Assembly: GCA_049423065.1 (NCBI GenBank)
Contig: JBMSQB010000033.1
Coordinates: 1 to 44,370, forward strand
DNA length: 44,370 nt
Direction of reading: 5' to 3'
Origin: SYIM01 sp041182885
Lineage (GTDB): Bacteria; Pseudomonadota; Gammaproteobacteria; Burkholderiales; Burkholderiaceae_E
The first letter of the stretch is position 1, and every line of letters starts with the position of its first letter. The notes beneath the pieces were generated by a model. That model did no database searches and had not been told where the DNA came from. It saw only the letters and a list, made by a program, of their open reading frames with translations. The position numbers and the translations under genes are program-made. Shown here one piece after another: positions 23,791-32,727 of the stretch.

Positions 23791-23819
23791 AGCATAGCGC
23801 GGGACGACCGGCTGGTAAA
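23791..23819 (-). promoter_or_regulatory. Candidate sigma-70 promoter of the ugp-like operon
   Basis: On the minus strand TTTACC (23819-23814), a 17-base spacer and TATGCT (23796-23791) each match four of six consensus positions with ideal spacing. Transcription would start about 25 bases before the ATPase ATG at 23759. No Shine-Dalgarno is visible in that short leader. Confidence 0.5.
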
Positions 23820-23992
23820 CGATCGGCTGCCGGCGCGCGCATGCCGGCGCCTGCGCATCTGCGCTGTTGGTTCAAACCTTTTAGAATGCGGAACCACCGT
23901 GACAGGGGCATGACATTTGCAGCGCAACGGTCGCGCCCCGGTCAGGTCAGGCTCTCGCGCCGGGCGAGAGTCATCCCTCTGGAGACTGATCC

Positions 23993-24736
23993 ATGCTTCT
24001 GCTCGGAACCCGTGAATTCGCCCAGTCGGCGCGCAAGAAGGGCCAACTTCATAACGGCATGCAGTACTGGCGCAATGATTTCTTCAAGTCATCCGACGAC
24101 GATGTCTGCACGCCGCAGTGTTATCTGGTGGAACAGTTTCCCGGCGCGGTCAATCCCACGCATTTTCATGTCCAGAATCAGTTTCAGTTGTTCACGCGCG
24201 GCGAAGGTACGATCGGTCGCAGTCCCAAGCCGCTGCGGGCATTCACCGTGCACTACGCGGGGGCCTACACCGGCTACGGCCCGATTGTGGCGGGGCCCGA
24301 GGGTGTCGACTACATCACCATGCGGGCGTTTCGCGACCCTGGCGCCAAGTTTGTGCCGCAGAGCCGCGAACTGATGCGGGCAGGACCCAAGCGGCACTGG
24401 GCGTCCGAGGCACTGTTGCCAACGGAGGCGGGCGAGCTCAAGGCGCTCAAGTCGCCTCGGGTAGAGGTGGTGCATGCGCCGGACCCTGATGGCCTGGCGG
24501 TTGACCAGATCCAGATACCCGGCGGGGCTGCAACCGAGATCCGGATCGCTCCGGCTGCGGTGGCCATGTTCATCGTCGTGATCCAGGGGGTGGTTGAGCG
24601 CGACGGCCAGCGGCTGGGTCACCTTGAAAATCTGTTCGTGTCGGCCAACGATGCACCGTGCCGCATCGCGGCAACGGAGGTGCCGGCAGAGGTGCTGGTG
24701 CTGCACATGCCGGCGCCTGACCCCGCTTATGCCTGA
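23993..24736 (+). CDS. Cupin-domain protein of unknown function
   Basis: The 247-residue protein has two cupin-like halves. The first contains NPTHFHVQNQFQLFTRGEG, with H57 and H59 as candidate metal ligands. The second (about 165-240) reads DQIQIPGGAATEIRI and IVVIQGVVERDGQRLGHLEN, but lacks the His cluster. No signal peptide is seen. TGGAGA lies 7 bases before the ATG. It is divergent from the ugp-like ATPase; its product might modify or sense that system's substrate, but I do not recognise the function. Its last 10 bases overlap the converging molybdenum hydroxylase gene. Confidence 0.8.
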   Translation: MLLLGTREFAQSARKKGQLHNGMQYWRNDFFKSSDDDVCTPQCYLVEQFPGAVNPTHFHVQNQFQLFTRGEGTIGRSPKPLRAFTVHYAGAYTGYGPIVAGPEGVDYITMRAFRDPGAKFVPQSRELMRAGPKRHWASEALLPTEAGELKALKSPRVEVVHAPDPDGLAVDQIQIPGGAATEIRIAPAAVAMFIVVIQGVVERDGQRLGHLENLFVSANDAPCRIAATEVPAEVLVLHMPAPDPAYA

Positions 24737-26910
24737 GCCGCAGGCCGTCCCGCCAGCGCTGCCTTCAACCGCTCTGGCGTGAACGGCACGGTTCGCAGTC
24801 TTGCCCCCGTGGCATCGAAAACGGCATTGGCCAGTGCTGCGAAAACCGGCGAGGCCGCGGGCTCGCCGGCACCCACTGCGCGCACAGTCGGGCGATCAAT
24901 CAGGCGAATCGCGATCTCGTCAGGCAGATCGGCAAACCGCAGGATCGGATAGCTTGCCCAGTCGATGCTCTCCAGCCCCGTGGCGTTTGACCGCACCTCC
25001 TCATAGAGCGCGCGCGACAGCGTCTGGATGACATTGCCTTCAATCTGATTGCGCACCCCATCGGGGTTGATGATGAGGCCGCAGTCGTGCGCGACGCACA
25101 CGCGCTGAACGCGGATCGCCCCGGTTGCCGCGTCGACCTTGACGTCCATGGCCACCGCTGCGTAGGCCGACACGTTGTCGTAATGCACGAAGCCCACGCC
25201 GCGTCCGGTGCCGCTACGCCGGGTGCCGCTTGCGCGCGTTTCCCATTTGGCGAGATCGCGAACGGCGCGCAGCACTTCGATGGCTCGCTCGTCTTTCAGA
25301 TGCCGGATTCGGTAGTCGATTGCGTCGGCGCCGGCGAGCGCTGCGAGTTCATCGATGAAGGATTCATTGGCAAACGTGTTCTGAGGCGAGCCCAGACCGC
25401 GCAGCGACGATGAACGAACGGGTGAGCGCTCGACCAGGTGAAGCGTGGTCTTGTTGGCCGGAAACACATAGGTGGCCTTCGCGTTGCGGTCGGCGCCTGC
25501 CTGCAGATACTTTGCGGGCATGCCGGTTTCATCGCCCGCGAGCATGTTGCCCGCCATGCCGTAGAAGGGCCGCAGCGCATGGTTGGGGCTCCAGACCTCA
25601 TAGTTCCAGCCGGCGACATTGCCTGCGGCATCGAGCCCCGCGCGCACCCGCATGGTCATGGCCGTGCCCTTGGGCTCCCAGAGATGCTCGTCGCGGCGGC
25701 TCCAGAGCACCCGAACCGGTTTGCCTGCAAGTTGCGACAGAACCGCCGCGTCGGCCGAGACATCGTCCGAGCCGTTTTGACCATAGCAGCCCGAGCCTTC
25801 GGTCCAGATGAGGCGGACCTGCTCGGGCTTCATGCCGAGCAGTGTGGCAAGACTCAGTCGCGTGTTGTGCGAACTCTGCGTGGCAGACCAGATGGTTGCA
25901 CCCTCGGGGCCCACGTCGGCCACGGAGCAGGAAGGACCGATCGAGGCGTGCAGCTGGTAGGGCACGTAGTAGTCGGCCTCATGCCGGCGGGGAGCCGTTG
26001 CGATTGCCTGATCGGCGTCACCGGTCTTGATGAGCTCGCGATCGGTGGCCGGCAGTGTTCTGAGCAGTGCCTGCACCTTGCCATGATCGGCCATGGCCGG
26101 CGCCGGCCCCCATTCCACCCGCAGCTCGCGCGCTGCGCGAATGACGTCGACCTCGCGCTCGGCCACCACCGCGATGAACCGGCCTTTGCGCAGCACGCGG
26201 GCGCCGCGAATGGTGGCGATGGAGCCAAGCTCGACCCGCACCGGTTCCGCGCCAGGCAGCGCGGGACGGATCACCCGGCCGTGCAGCATGCCGGGCACGC
26301 GTACATGATGGATGTATCGGTGCGAGCCGAACACTTTCGCGGGCAGCTCCACGCGCGGGACGGACTTCCCGATCACCTTGAACTGATCGGGCGTCTTGAG
26401 CGGCAGCTTGCCGTTCAGCGGGCGGCTGAGGGTGCCGCCCGCGACCAGATCGCCGTAGGAGGCTCGCACGCCGCCCGGACCGGTGGCCGCGCCGTCGGCC
26501 GTACGGATCTGATCGGCCGGGGCGTTGAAGCGCCTGGATGCGAGCTCGACGAGCGCGAGTCGGGCTTCGGCCGCGGCCTGCCGGACCTGAGGTCCGGCGA
26601 GCATGATGGTGAGACTGCCGAAGGTGCCGATCTGGTCGGGGCAGAGCTCGGTATCACCCATGACCAGGTCGATCGCCCAGACGTTGGTATCAAGCTCTTC
26701 GGCGATCATCTGCGCGAGGGCTGTCTGAATGCCGGTTCCCAGTTCGACCTTGCCGGTATGGAAGGTGATGCGGCCATCGGGATGAACCTTCAGCCAGGCG
26801 TTGATGTTCTGGAAGCGCGGTGGCAACGCGGGCTGGGCGTTGGCCGCCAGGGGAATGCTGAAGCTGATGGCGAGCGCACCGCCCGCCTGAAGGAAGGCTC
26901 GGCGCTTCAT
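24727..26910 (-). CDS. Molybdenum hydroxylase large subunit (IorB-like)
   Basis: The 727-residue precursor has a twin-arginine signal (MKRRAFLQAGGALAISFSIP), so it is folded before export to the periplasm. The molybdopterin-binding chain shows GKVELGTGIQTALAQMIAEE, EGSGCYGQNGSDDVSADAAV, a GLGSPQNTFANESFIDELA segment and the active-site region AVGAGEPAASPVFAALANAV with its catalytic Glu. This pattern fits the two-subunit isoquinoline 1-oxidoreductase type, which hydroxylates N-heterocyclic aromatics or oxidises aldehydes using water. The substrate here is unknown. ATG 26910 overlaps the stop of the Fe-S gene (ATGA). No cytochrome c partner gene is adjacent. Confidence 0.88.
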   Translation of the reverse strand: MKRRAFLQAGGALAISFSIPLAANAQPALPPRFQNINAWLKVHPDGRITFHTGKVELGTGIQTALAQMIAEELDTNVWAIDLVMGDTELCPDQIGTFGSLTIMLAGPQVRQAAAEARLALVELASRRFNAPADQIRTADGAATGPGGVRASYGDLVAGGTLSRPLNGKLPLKTPDQFKVIGKSVPRVELPAKVFGSHRYIHHVRVPGMLHGRVIRPALPGAEPVRVELGSIATIRGARVLRKGRFIAVVAEREVDVIRAARELRVEWGPAPAMADHGKVQALLRTLPATDRELIKTGDADQAIATAPRRHEADYYVPYQLHASIGPSCSVADVGPEGATIWSATQSSHNTRLSLATLLGMKPEQVRLIWTEGSGCYGQNGSDDVSADAAVLSQLAGKPVRVLWSRRDEHLWEPKGTAMTMRVRAGLDAAGNVAGWNYEVWSPNHALRPFYGMAGNMLAGDETGMPAKYLQAGADRNAKATYVFPANKTTLHLVERSPVRSSSLRGLGSPQNTFANESFIDELAALAGADAIDYRIRHLKDERAIEVLRAVRDLAKWETRASGTRRSGTGRGVGFVHYDNVSAYAAVAMDVKVDAATGAIRVQRVCVAHDCGLIINPDGVRNQIEGNVIQTLSRALYEEVRSNATGLESIDWASYPILRFADLPDEIAIRLIDRPTVRAVGAGEPAASPVFAALANAVFDATGARLRTVPFTPERLKAALAGRPAAQA

Positions 26911-27362
26911 GCTGCCACCTCGGCGGCTTTCCGAACGGCTGCCACAATCCGCATGTGGGCGCTGCAGCGGCAAAGGTTGCCGTTAAGTGCTTCGCGGATC
27001 TGCGCGTCGGTGGGCTTGGGATTGTTGGCGAGCAGCGCAGCGCTGGTCATCACCATGCCATTGGTGCAGTAGCCGCATTGAACAGCCTGAGCCTCGATGA
27101 AGGCCTTTTGCACCGGATGCGGACGCTCGGGGGTGCCCAGTCCTTCGACCGTGACCACGGCCTGCGTGACGGACGATACCGGGATCGAGCACGAGCGCAC
27201 AGCCTGACCGCCAACATGCACGGTGCAGGCGCCGCATTGCGCGAGACCGCAGCCATATTTGGGGCCGGTGAGGCCGAGTTCGCTGATCAGCACCCAAAGA
27301 AGGGGCGTATCGGGGGGCGATTCAACCGAGTGCTTTCGGCCGTTGACGGTGATGGTGGTCAT
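26907..27362 (-). CDS. (2Fe-2S)-binding small subunit (IorA/CoxS-like)
   Basis: The 151-residue protein has both cluster sites of the xanthine-dehydrogenase family small subunit. The plant-type ferredoxin domain contains YGCGLAQCGACTVHVGG. The helical domain contains QCGYCTNGMVMTSAALL and LNGNLCRCSAHMRI. It passes electrons from the molybdenum centre of the adjacent large subunit. It lacks its own export signal and probably rides out with the Tat-carrying subunit. AGGAGGAG precedes the ATG. Confidence 0.93.
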   Translation of the reverse strand: MTTITVNGRKHSVESPPDTPLLWVLISELGLTGPKYGCGLAQCGACTVHVGGQAVRSCSIPVSSVTQAVVTVEGLGTPERPHPVQKAFIEAQAVQCGYCTNGMVMTSAALLANNPKPTDAQIREALNGNLCRCSAHMRIVAAVRKAAEVAA

Positions 27363-27429
27363 GGTCTCCTCCTGATGGGTGCGCCGTGGACAGCGCTTGT
27401 GTAAAGAGTGTGGGGACGATAACGGTGTT

Positions 27430-28962
27430 TCAGCCTTTTGGCCAGCCTGCGCGCAGTTCGCGGCGCAGGATCTTGCCCATGGAGTTGCGGGGAAGCGCAG
27501 TCACCTGTCGGATTTCCTTAGGCACCTTGTAGGCGGACAGCCTTTCGCGGCAGAGGCGCGCGAGGTCGTCAGCATCTGCGTTCATGTCTGGTCGCAGCAC
27601 CACCCATGCGGTCACCTGTTCGCCCCAGTAGGGGTGGGGCAGGCCAGCGGCCGCGCATTCGGCGATCGCGGGGTGTGAGAGCAGAACCTCCTCGACCTCG
27701 CGGGGATAGACGTTTTCGCCGCCGCTGATGATCATGTCGTTCTTGCGGTCCACCAGGTACACATAGCCTTCGTCATCGATACGGGCCAGATCGCCGGTCA
27801 CAAACCAGTCGCCCCGCATCGATTTCGCGGTGGCCTCCGGCAGGTTGAGATACCCGGAAAACAGATAGGGCGAGGCCACCGCGAGTTCGCCGACCTCGCC
27901 AGCAGGCACGTCCTGTCCGTCGTCATCCAGTACGCGCAGATGGGTGGCCGGAAGCGGCTGACCGACACAGGCGATCTTGCGCAATTGATCAGCCGGGCGC
28001 AGCGCGCAGGCAATGTTGGTCTCGGTCGTGCCATAGCGCTCGAACAGCCGACCCTCGCCGAAATGCGCAATGATCTCGGCCTTCATGGATTGCGCAAGCG
28101 GCGCGGTGCCCGAGATCACCGCCCTGAGCGAGCTCACGTCGTGGCGGCGTGCGCGTTCGCCTGCCGCAAAGAGCGCCGCAAAATGCGTGGGCACCATGTA
28201 GGCGCTGGTGGCCCGGGTCTGTTCGATGGCGGCAAGCAGAGCGTCGATGTCGAACTTCGGCATGATGACCACCGAGCCACCAAAGAACACCGGCGCGAGC
28301 GCCATCAGAAAGCCCGCGCCATGGAACATGGGCGTGGTGGCCACCGCACGGTCGTCGGGGCCGTAGCAACCGTGCTCTGCAGCCATCGCGTAGCAGGCCA
28401 GCACCCGGCCGCGGTGCGCGAGCATCACGCCCTTGGGACGGCCGGTGGCGCCCGAGGTGTACGGCACGGAGAAAATGTCGTGTTCGGTGATGCCTGCATC
28501 GAGGCGGGTGGCGCGTGCCTGGGCGATCAATGCTTCGTAGTCGCGTTCCATCACGATCACCCGCTCGACCCCCGGCGGCACCGAGGCACGCGCCTGCTCG
28601 GCGAGCGCTTCGTCGACGAAAAGTACGCGCGCGCGCGAGTCTTCGCAGATGAAGCGCAGTTCAGGTCCGGGCGCGGCGGGCCCGACCGTGGCGCAGGCCA
28701 CCCCGGCAGACGACAGACCGGCGACCAGTTCGAGATACTCGAGCCGATTGCGGCACTGGATCGCGGCATGGTCGCCACGGCCAAGACCCAGACCGACAGC
28801 AAGCTGCGAGACGCGGTCGATGCGCTCAACCAGCTTTCGGTAGGAGAGGTGGCGCGTGCCTTCGGTGATGGCGATTTTTTCTGGCGTGCGAAATGCAGCC
28901 GAGCGGATGCCGTCGGCAATCAGGATGGAACGCGAACCGCCGTGGCGAATGCTGTCAGACAT
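27430..28962 (-). CDS. AMP-binding acyl-CoA synthetase
   Basis: The 510-residue enzyme carries the adenylate-forming motifs SVPYTSGATGRPKGVMLAH, RYGTTETN, GDLARIDDEGYVYLVDRK and SGGENVYPREVEEV, plus the C-terminal catalytic lysine in LPRNSMGKILRRELR. It activates a carboxylic acid to its CoA thioester through an acyl-AMP. The length fits fatty acid or aromatic acid:CoA ligases; the substrate is not determined. It lies 67 bases upstream of the Fe-S gene in the same direction, so co-transcription with the molybdenum hydroxylase is plausible. The product of the hydroxylase might be the acid activated here (inference). Confidence 0.9.
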   Translation of the reverse strand: MSDSIRHGGSRSILIADGIRSAAFRTPEKIAITEGTRHLSYRKLVERIDRVSQLAVGLGLGRGDHAAIQCRNRLEYLELVAGLSSAGVACATVGPAAPGPELRFICEDSRARVLFVDEALAEQARASVPPGVERVIVMERDYEALIAQARATRLDAGITEHDIFSVPYTSGATGRPKGVMLAHRGRVLACYAMAAEHGCYGPDDRAVATTPMFHGAGFLMALAPVFFGGSVVIMPKFDIDALLAAIEQTRATSAYMVPTHFAALFAAGERARRHDVSSLRAVISGTAPLAQSMKAEIIAHFGEGRLFERYGTTETNIACALRPADQLRKIACVGQPLPATHLRVLDDDGQDVPAGEVGELAVASPYLFSGYLNLPEATAKSMRGDWFVTGDLARIDDEGYVYLVDRKNDMIISGGENVYPREVEEVLLSHPAIAECAAAGLPHPYWGEQVTAWVVLRPDMNADADDLARLCRERLSAYKVPKEIRQVTALPRNSMGKILRRELRAGWPKG

Positions 28963-29029
28963 GGATTGAAACGATGGGGGTCAGGGTGACGGCTACTATG
29001 GCAGCCTTCGGACAGCCAGGCTGAATCCC

Positions 29030-30562
29030 ATGTCGTCGATCGAAACTCTTGCTGCCGCGCTGCGGGCCATGCTGGGCGCCGAGCATGTCGTGACGGACGC
29101 GCCCGAACTGGAGGCGGCCGTGGCCGATCTGTTCCCGTTCCCGCGTCCTGCGCCTGCGGCGCTGGTGGTACGGCCCGGTTCCACGGCCGAGGTGGCCGAG
29201 GTCGTTCGCGAGGCCTGCCTGGCCGGACTTCCGGTGGTGGCGCGTGGGGCAGGGCTCTCCTACACCCGAGGGCTGGCGGCGCCCTCCGCGGCAGTGGTGG
29301 TCGATTCGTCGCGGCTCGACCGCATCGAGATCCATGCCGAGGATATGTTCGCGGTGGTGGGTAGCGGGGTAAGCTGGCAGCGGCTTGCCGAGGCGCTCGC
29401 CCCGCATGGGCTTCGCTCGCAGGTGCCGGGCCCCATCTCCGGGGCTGTCACCACGGTGGGCGGCGCGATTTCGCAATATGTGCCTGGCAGCATGGATGGC
29501 GTGATCGGGGTGAGGGTGGTGCTGGCGGACGGAACCATCGCTGTCACCGGGAGCGGCGCCCGCGCTGGCGCTCTGCCGTTTCACCGGCATGCCGGCCCCG
29601 ATCTCACGGGTCTCTTCATTGGCGACTGCGGGGTGTTCGGCGTCAAGACCGAGGTGGTGCTGCGCCTGGTTCGCGATCAGCCCGCAGCGTTCGCGTCCTT
29701 TGCCTACGCCGACCCGCAGGCCATGGTGGCCGACATCATCGAGCTGCGTGCGGCCGGGCTGGTTACCCGTGCGCTCGTGCTTGATCAGAGTCGGGGCGAA
29801 GACGCCGGTCGGATCGAGGCAGGCGAGGCGTTGCGCACCGCCGGCGCGGTGGCCGCGACCGCCGGGTCGGCGCTGGGGGCGCTTCGCGAAATGGCGTCCA
29901 TGGTGAAGGGCCGGTTTGAGCTGGCAGCGGCCAAGTGGTCGCTGCACCTCACCGCCGAGGCGCCCACTGCGCAGATCGCCGGGCAGCTGATTGCGCTTGC
30001 GCGCGAGCGCTGCAGTCGGTCCGCACGCGAGATCGAGCCCACGGTTCCCACGGCACTGCGCGCTCGGCCCTATTCCATTCGAGGATTCGTCGGCGTGGAA
30101 GGCGAGCGCTGGATTCCGGTGCACGGGATGCTCGCGCCCTCCAGAGCGCAGGCCGCACTGGCCGATCTGGAGGCCCTGTTTTCGCGGCATCGTTCGGCCA
30201 TGCAGGCAGTTGGCATCCGTCAGTCTTATCTGATGTCAGCCGCCGGCCCCTACCTGACGATCGAGCCGATGTTTTTCTGGCCCGATGAGCTCGACCCCAT
30301 TCATTTGAAGCATCTGTCTGCGCGCAACCGCGAGCGCTTTGCCGGGCGCCCCCGAAACGATGCGGCGCGCGAGCTGGTGGGCCGGCTGCGCGCCGAGGCG
30401 CGCGAGTGCTTCGAGCGTCATGATGCAGCGCATGCCCAGGCAGGGCGCTTCTACCGCCATGCCGAGCGGCTCGATGCGGGGTCGGCGGCGCTGCTCGCGC
30501 GGCTGCGCGACGCGCTCGACCCCGATCGGCGCATGAACCCGGGCGTGCTGGGACTGGGTTGA
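29030..30562 (+). CDS. FAD-linked oxidase (FAD_binding_4, GlcD-like)
   Basis: The 510-residue protein has the PCMH-type FAD domain of the vanillyl-alcohol-oxidase family: ALVVRPGSTAEVAEVVREAC, PVVARGAGLSYTRG and GPISGAVTTVGGAISQYVPG, then DLTGLFIGDCGVFGVKTEVV. The C-terminus ends with DALDPDRRMNPGVLG, the usual end of GlcD-type dehydrogenases. The family oxidises hydroxy acids or phenolic alcohols. The 67-base gap to the divergent acyl-CoA synthetase suggests shared control. It has no signal peptide. The Shine-Dalgarno is weak. Confidence 0.88.
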   Translation: MSSIETLAAALRAMLGAEHVVTDAPELEAAVADLFPFPRPAPAALVVRPGSTAEVAEVVREACLAGLPVVARGAGLSYTRGLAAPSAAVVVDSSRLDRIEIHAEDMFAVVGSGVSWQRLAEALAPHGLRSQVPGPISGAVTTVGGAISQYVPGSMDGVIGVRVVLADGTIAVTGSGARAGALPFHRHAGPDLTGLFIGDCGVFGVKTEVVLRLVRDQPAAFASFAYADPQAMVADIIELRAAGLVTRALVLDQSRGEDAGRIEAGEALRTAGAVAATAGSALGALREMASMVKGRFELAAAKWSLHLTAEAPTAQIAGQLIALARERCSRSAREIEPTVPTALRARPYSIRGFVGVEGERWIPVHGMLAPSRAQAALADLEALFSRHRSAMQAVGIRQSYLMSAAGPYLTIEPMFFWPDELDPIHLKHLSARNRERFAGRPRNDAARELVGRLRAEARECFERHDAAHAQAGRFYRHAERLDAGSAALLARLRDALDPDRRMNPGVLGLG

Positions 30563-30581
30563 CCGGATTGCGGTGAGCCGC

Positions 30582-31571
30582 TCACTGTGCCTTGATGTTT
30601 GCCTGCTGGATCACCTTGCCCCACTTCTCCGCTTCCGAGGCGATGAAGGTCTTGAAGGTCTCAGGCGGACCACCCACCACGTCGCTGCCAAAACCAATCA
30701 GGCGCTCACGCATTTCCGGCGTGCGGATGATCTGGTCGATCTCGGTATTGAGCTTGGCAATGATGTCGCGCGGGACACCCGACTGCGCGGCAAATCCGAA
30801 CCAGCCGGTGGCCTCGTAGCCAGTGACACCGAGCTCGTGCAGCGTCGGGAACTGGGGTGCGGCAGCCGACCGCTGCGAGTTGGTGAGACCGATCATGCGC
30901 ACCTTGCCCGCCTTCTCGTTGGGGATGACGGTGGACAGGCTGTCAAACATCAGATTGATCTGCCCGGCCACCAGGTCGACCACCGCATGGCCCGTGCCCT
31001 TGTAGGGGATGTGAACCATCTTGACGCCGGTCATCATCGAAAACAGTTCGGCAAACAGATGGGTGGCTGTGCCCTGCCCGGTTGAGCCATAGGTGAGTTT
31101 GTTCGGGTTGGCGCGCGCGTAGGCGAGAAACTCGTTCAGGTTGTTCACCGGCACAGAGGGGTGGACCACCAGCGCGTTCGAGATCTTGGCCACCAGGATG
31201 ATGGGCGCAATATCGCGGTCGACGTCGTAGGGCACCTTTGCCACCAGGAATCGATTGAGCGACAGGCTGTTTGAGCCCAGGAGCAGCGTGTATCCATCGG
31301 GCGGCGACTTCACCACGAAATCAACGCCGATGATGGTGCTGCCGCCGGGCTTGTTTTCCACCAGCACCGGCTGGCCCCAGCGCTCGGTGAGCTTGGTGCC
31401 CACGGCACGCGCGATCATGTCGGTGGGGCCGCCCGGCGGGAACGGGACGATCACCCGGATCGGGCGGTTGGGATAGTCGGAAGCTTGCGCCAGGACGGGT
31501 GCGCTGGCAGTGGTCGCCAGGGCGAGCAGTGCGGCCGAAAGCACGCGGCGGACGGACGGTCGAGTGGTCAT
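30582..31571 (-). CDS. Bug/TctC-family binding protein at the hut operon end
   Basis: The 329-residue precursor has a signal peptide ending near SAPVLAQA. The mature sequence carries YPNRPIRVIVPFPPGGPTDM, VENKPGGSTIIGVDFVVKSP and FDSLSTVIPNEKAGKVRMIG, all Bug landmarks. A GGAG Shine-Dalgarno precedes the ATG. It is the last gene of the hutCDIGF operon, 30 bases after the methyltransferase gene. This placement suggests that it binds a histidine-, urocanate- or related ligand, though Bug ligands are usually carboxylates and no TctAB is adjacent. Confidence 0.9.
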   Translation of the reverse strand: MTTRPSVRRVLSAALLALATTASAPVLAQASDYPNRPIRVIVPFPPGGPTDMIARAVGTKLTERWGQPVLVENKPGGSTIIGVDFVVKSPPDGYTLLLGSNSLSLNRFLVAKVPYDVDRDIAPIILVAKISNALVVHPSVPVNNLNEFLAYARANPNKLTYGSTGQGTATHLFAELFSMMTGVKMVHIPYKGTGHAVVDLVAGQINLMFDSLSTVIPNEKAGKVRMIGLTNSQRSAAAPQFPTLHELGVTGYEATGWFGFAAQSGVPRDIIAKLNTEIDQIIRTPEMRERLIGFGSDVVGGPPETFKTFIASEAEKWGKVIQQANIKAQ

Positions 31572-31601
31572 GGGATCTCCGGCTGAGAAAATTGAGCGGG
31601 G

Positions 31602-32723
31602 TCAGAAGGCGCGGCCGCGCCGCACTGCCGAGACAAAGGTCATCGGATGCAGCCGCTGTGGTGGAAGCGTTGCAGGTCGCTCCGGGCCTGGATCCTGGGG
31701 CAGGCCGTAGCGGGCCTGAACATCGGAAAAGCCAGCCCGCGCGAGCTCGTCGCGCCAGTCGAATTCAAGGAGCGTGTGGGCATAGGGTTCATTGTTTCGC
31801 GCGGCGTAGCCGCTCAGAAGCCAGCGACCGACGGTGCCCCCGATGGCCTCGAACATGTCGTAGGCAACCAGCAGCCCGCCAGGGCGCAGCACCCGTGCCG
31901 CCTCCCGGATGGTCTGGCGAATCACCTCGGGCGGGAGTTCATGCCACAGCCAGTGCGAGGCCACCACGTCGAGGCTTGCGTCGGGAAAGCTGAGATCGTC
32001 GGCACTGCACTGAACCAGGGTGACGGGCGTGTGCTCTTCAAGCGTGCGCAGCGCCCCCAGCTGCAGACTGCCTGCGCACACATCGCAGCCATAGACCTCG
32101 GCCTGCGGCAATGCGCGCTTGATGGCACGCGTGGACCGCCCGGCGGTGCAGCCCTGGTCCAGGATCGCACGGGGCTCGAGCGCAAGCTCGCTCAAACGTT
32201 CGGCGATCCGGGCTGCGTAGAAGTCCACCAGTGCGTCGGGATCCGAGAGCGCAAATGAAAGACCGGTGGTGTACCAGGCAAGTGCATAGGCATTGACCGG
32301 CTCGCGCCACAGTCCACCAGGCTGCTGATGCGTCTCGGTGTCGGCGATGTAGGCGGGCACCGTGAGATCAGGATCCAGCTGCAGATGCGCGAGCCCCTCC
32401 GCTTCGGCAAGAAGGGGCGCCAGCTGATCTTTCTGCCGCGCCACTTCGGTGGAAAAGCCCCAGCGCCCCGACCATTTCATCTGCTGGATACGGCGCTCCA
32501 GCCAGGCATAGAGCCGATAAGACGGGCTGGTCTGCATGTGGTGTTCGAGGGCTGCCACGGTGGGTGCCAATGCCTCATCGGCCTCGCGCACCACCTCGCG
32601 ATAGAGCGAGCCGCCCCAGTGGCGCTTCAGTCCCGAGAGGTAGCTTTGCCACGCATCGACCTCGAACGAGGTCTGCCAGGCGCGGGAAGCGGGACGGGAG
32701 GAGCCTGGACCGGGGGCGTTCAT
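31602..32723 (-). CDS. Class I SAM-dependent methyltransferase, unknown target
   Basis: The 373-residue protein has an N-terminal helical extension of about 185 residues. A Rossmann methyltransferase core follows: AILDQGCTAGRSTRAIKRAL is motif I in degenerate form (GCTAG for the usual GxGxG). YGCDVCAGSL is the acidic-loop strand, CSADDLSFPDASLDVVASHW is the next strand, and REAARVLRPGGLLVAYDMFE is the post-motif region. The target is unknown. It starts 4 bases after the 129-residue protein gene and has no Shine-Dalgarno, so translation probably depends on that gene. Its location in the hut operon suggests a role with imidazole or amino-acid derivatives, but nothing in the sequence proves it. 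Confidence 0.82.
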   Translation of the reverse strand: MNAPGPGSSRPASRAWQTSFEVDAWQSYLSGLKRHWGGSLYREVVREADEALAPTVAALEHHMQTSPSYRLYAWLERRIQQMKWSGRWGFSTEVARQKDQLAPLLAEAEGLAHLQLDPDLTVPAYIADTETHQQPGGLWREPVNAYALAWYTTGLSFALSDPDALVDFYAARIAERLSELALEPRAILDQGCTAGRSTRAIKRALPQAEVYGCDVCAGSLQLGALRTLEEHTPVTLVQCSADDLSFPDASLDVVASHWLWHELPPEVIRQTIREAARVLRPGGLLVAYDMFEAIGGTVGRWLLSGYAARNNEPYAHTLLEFDWRDELARAGFSDVQARYGLPQDPGPERPATLPPQRLHPMTFVSAVRRGRAF

Positions 32724-32727
32724 GGCA

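Noticed and set aside
25438..27072. 544-codon plus-strand open frame opposite the molybdenum hydroxylase genes
   Set aside because: It is antisense to two genes with intact cofactor motifs. Its composition (rich in His, Gly and Arg) is that of a codon shadow.
28955..30190. 411-codon minus-strand open frame opposite the FAD-linked oxidase
   Set aside because: The plus-strand protein has full family motifs. The antisense frame has none and would overlap the acyl-CoA synthetase start.
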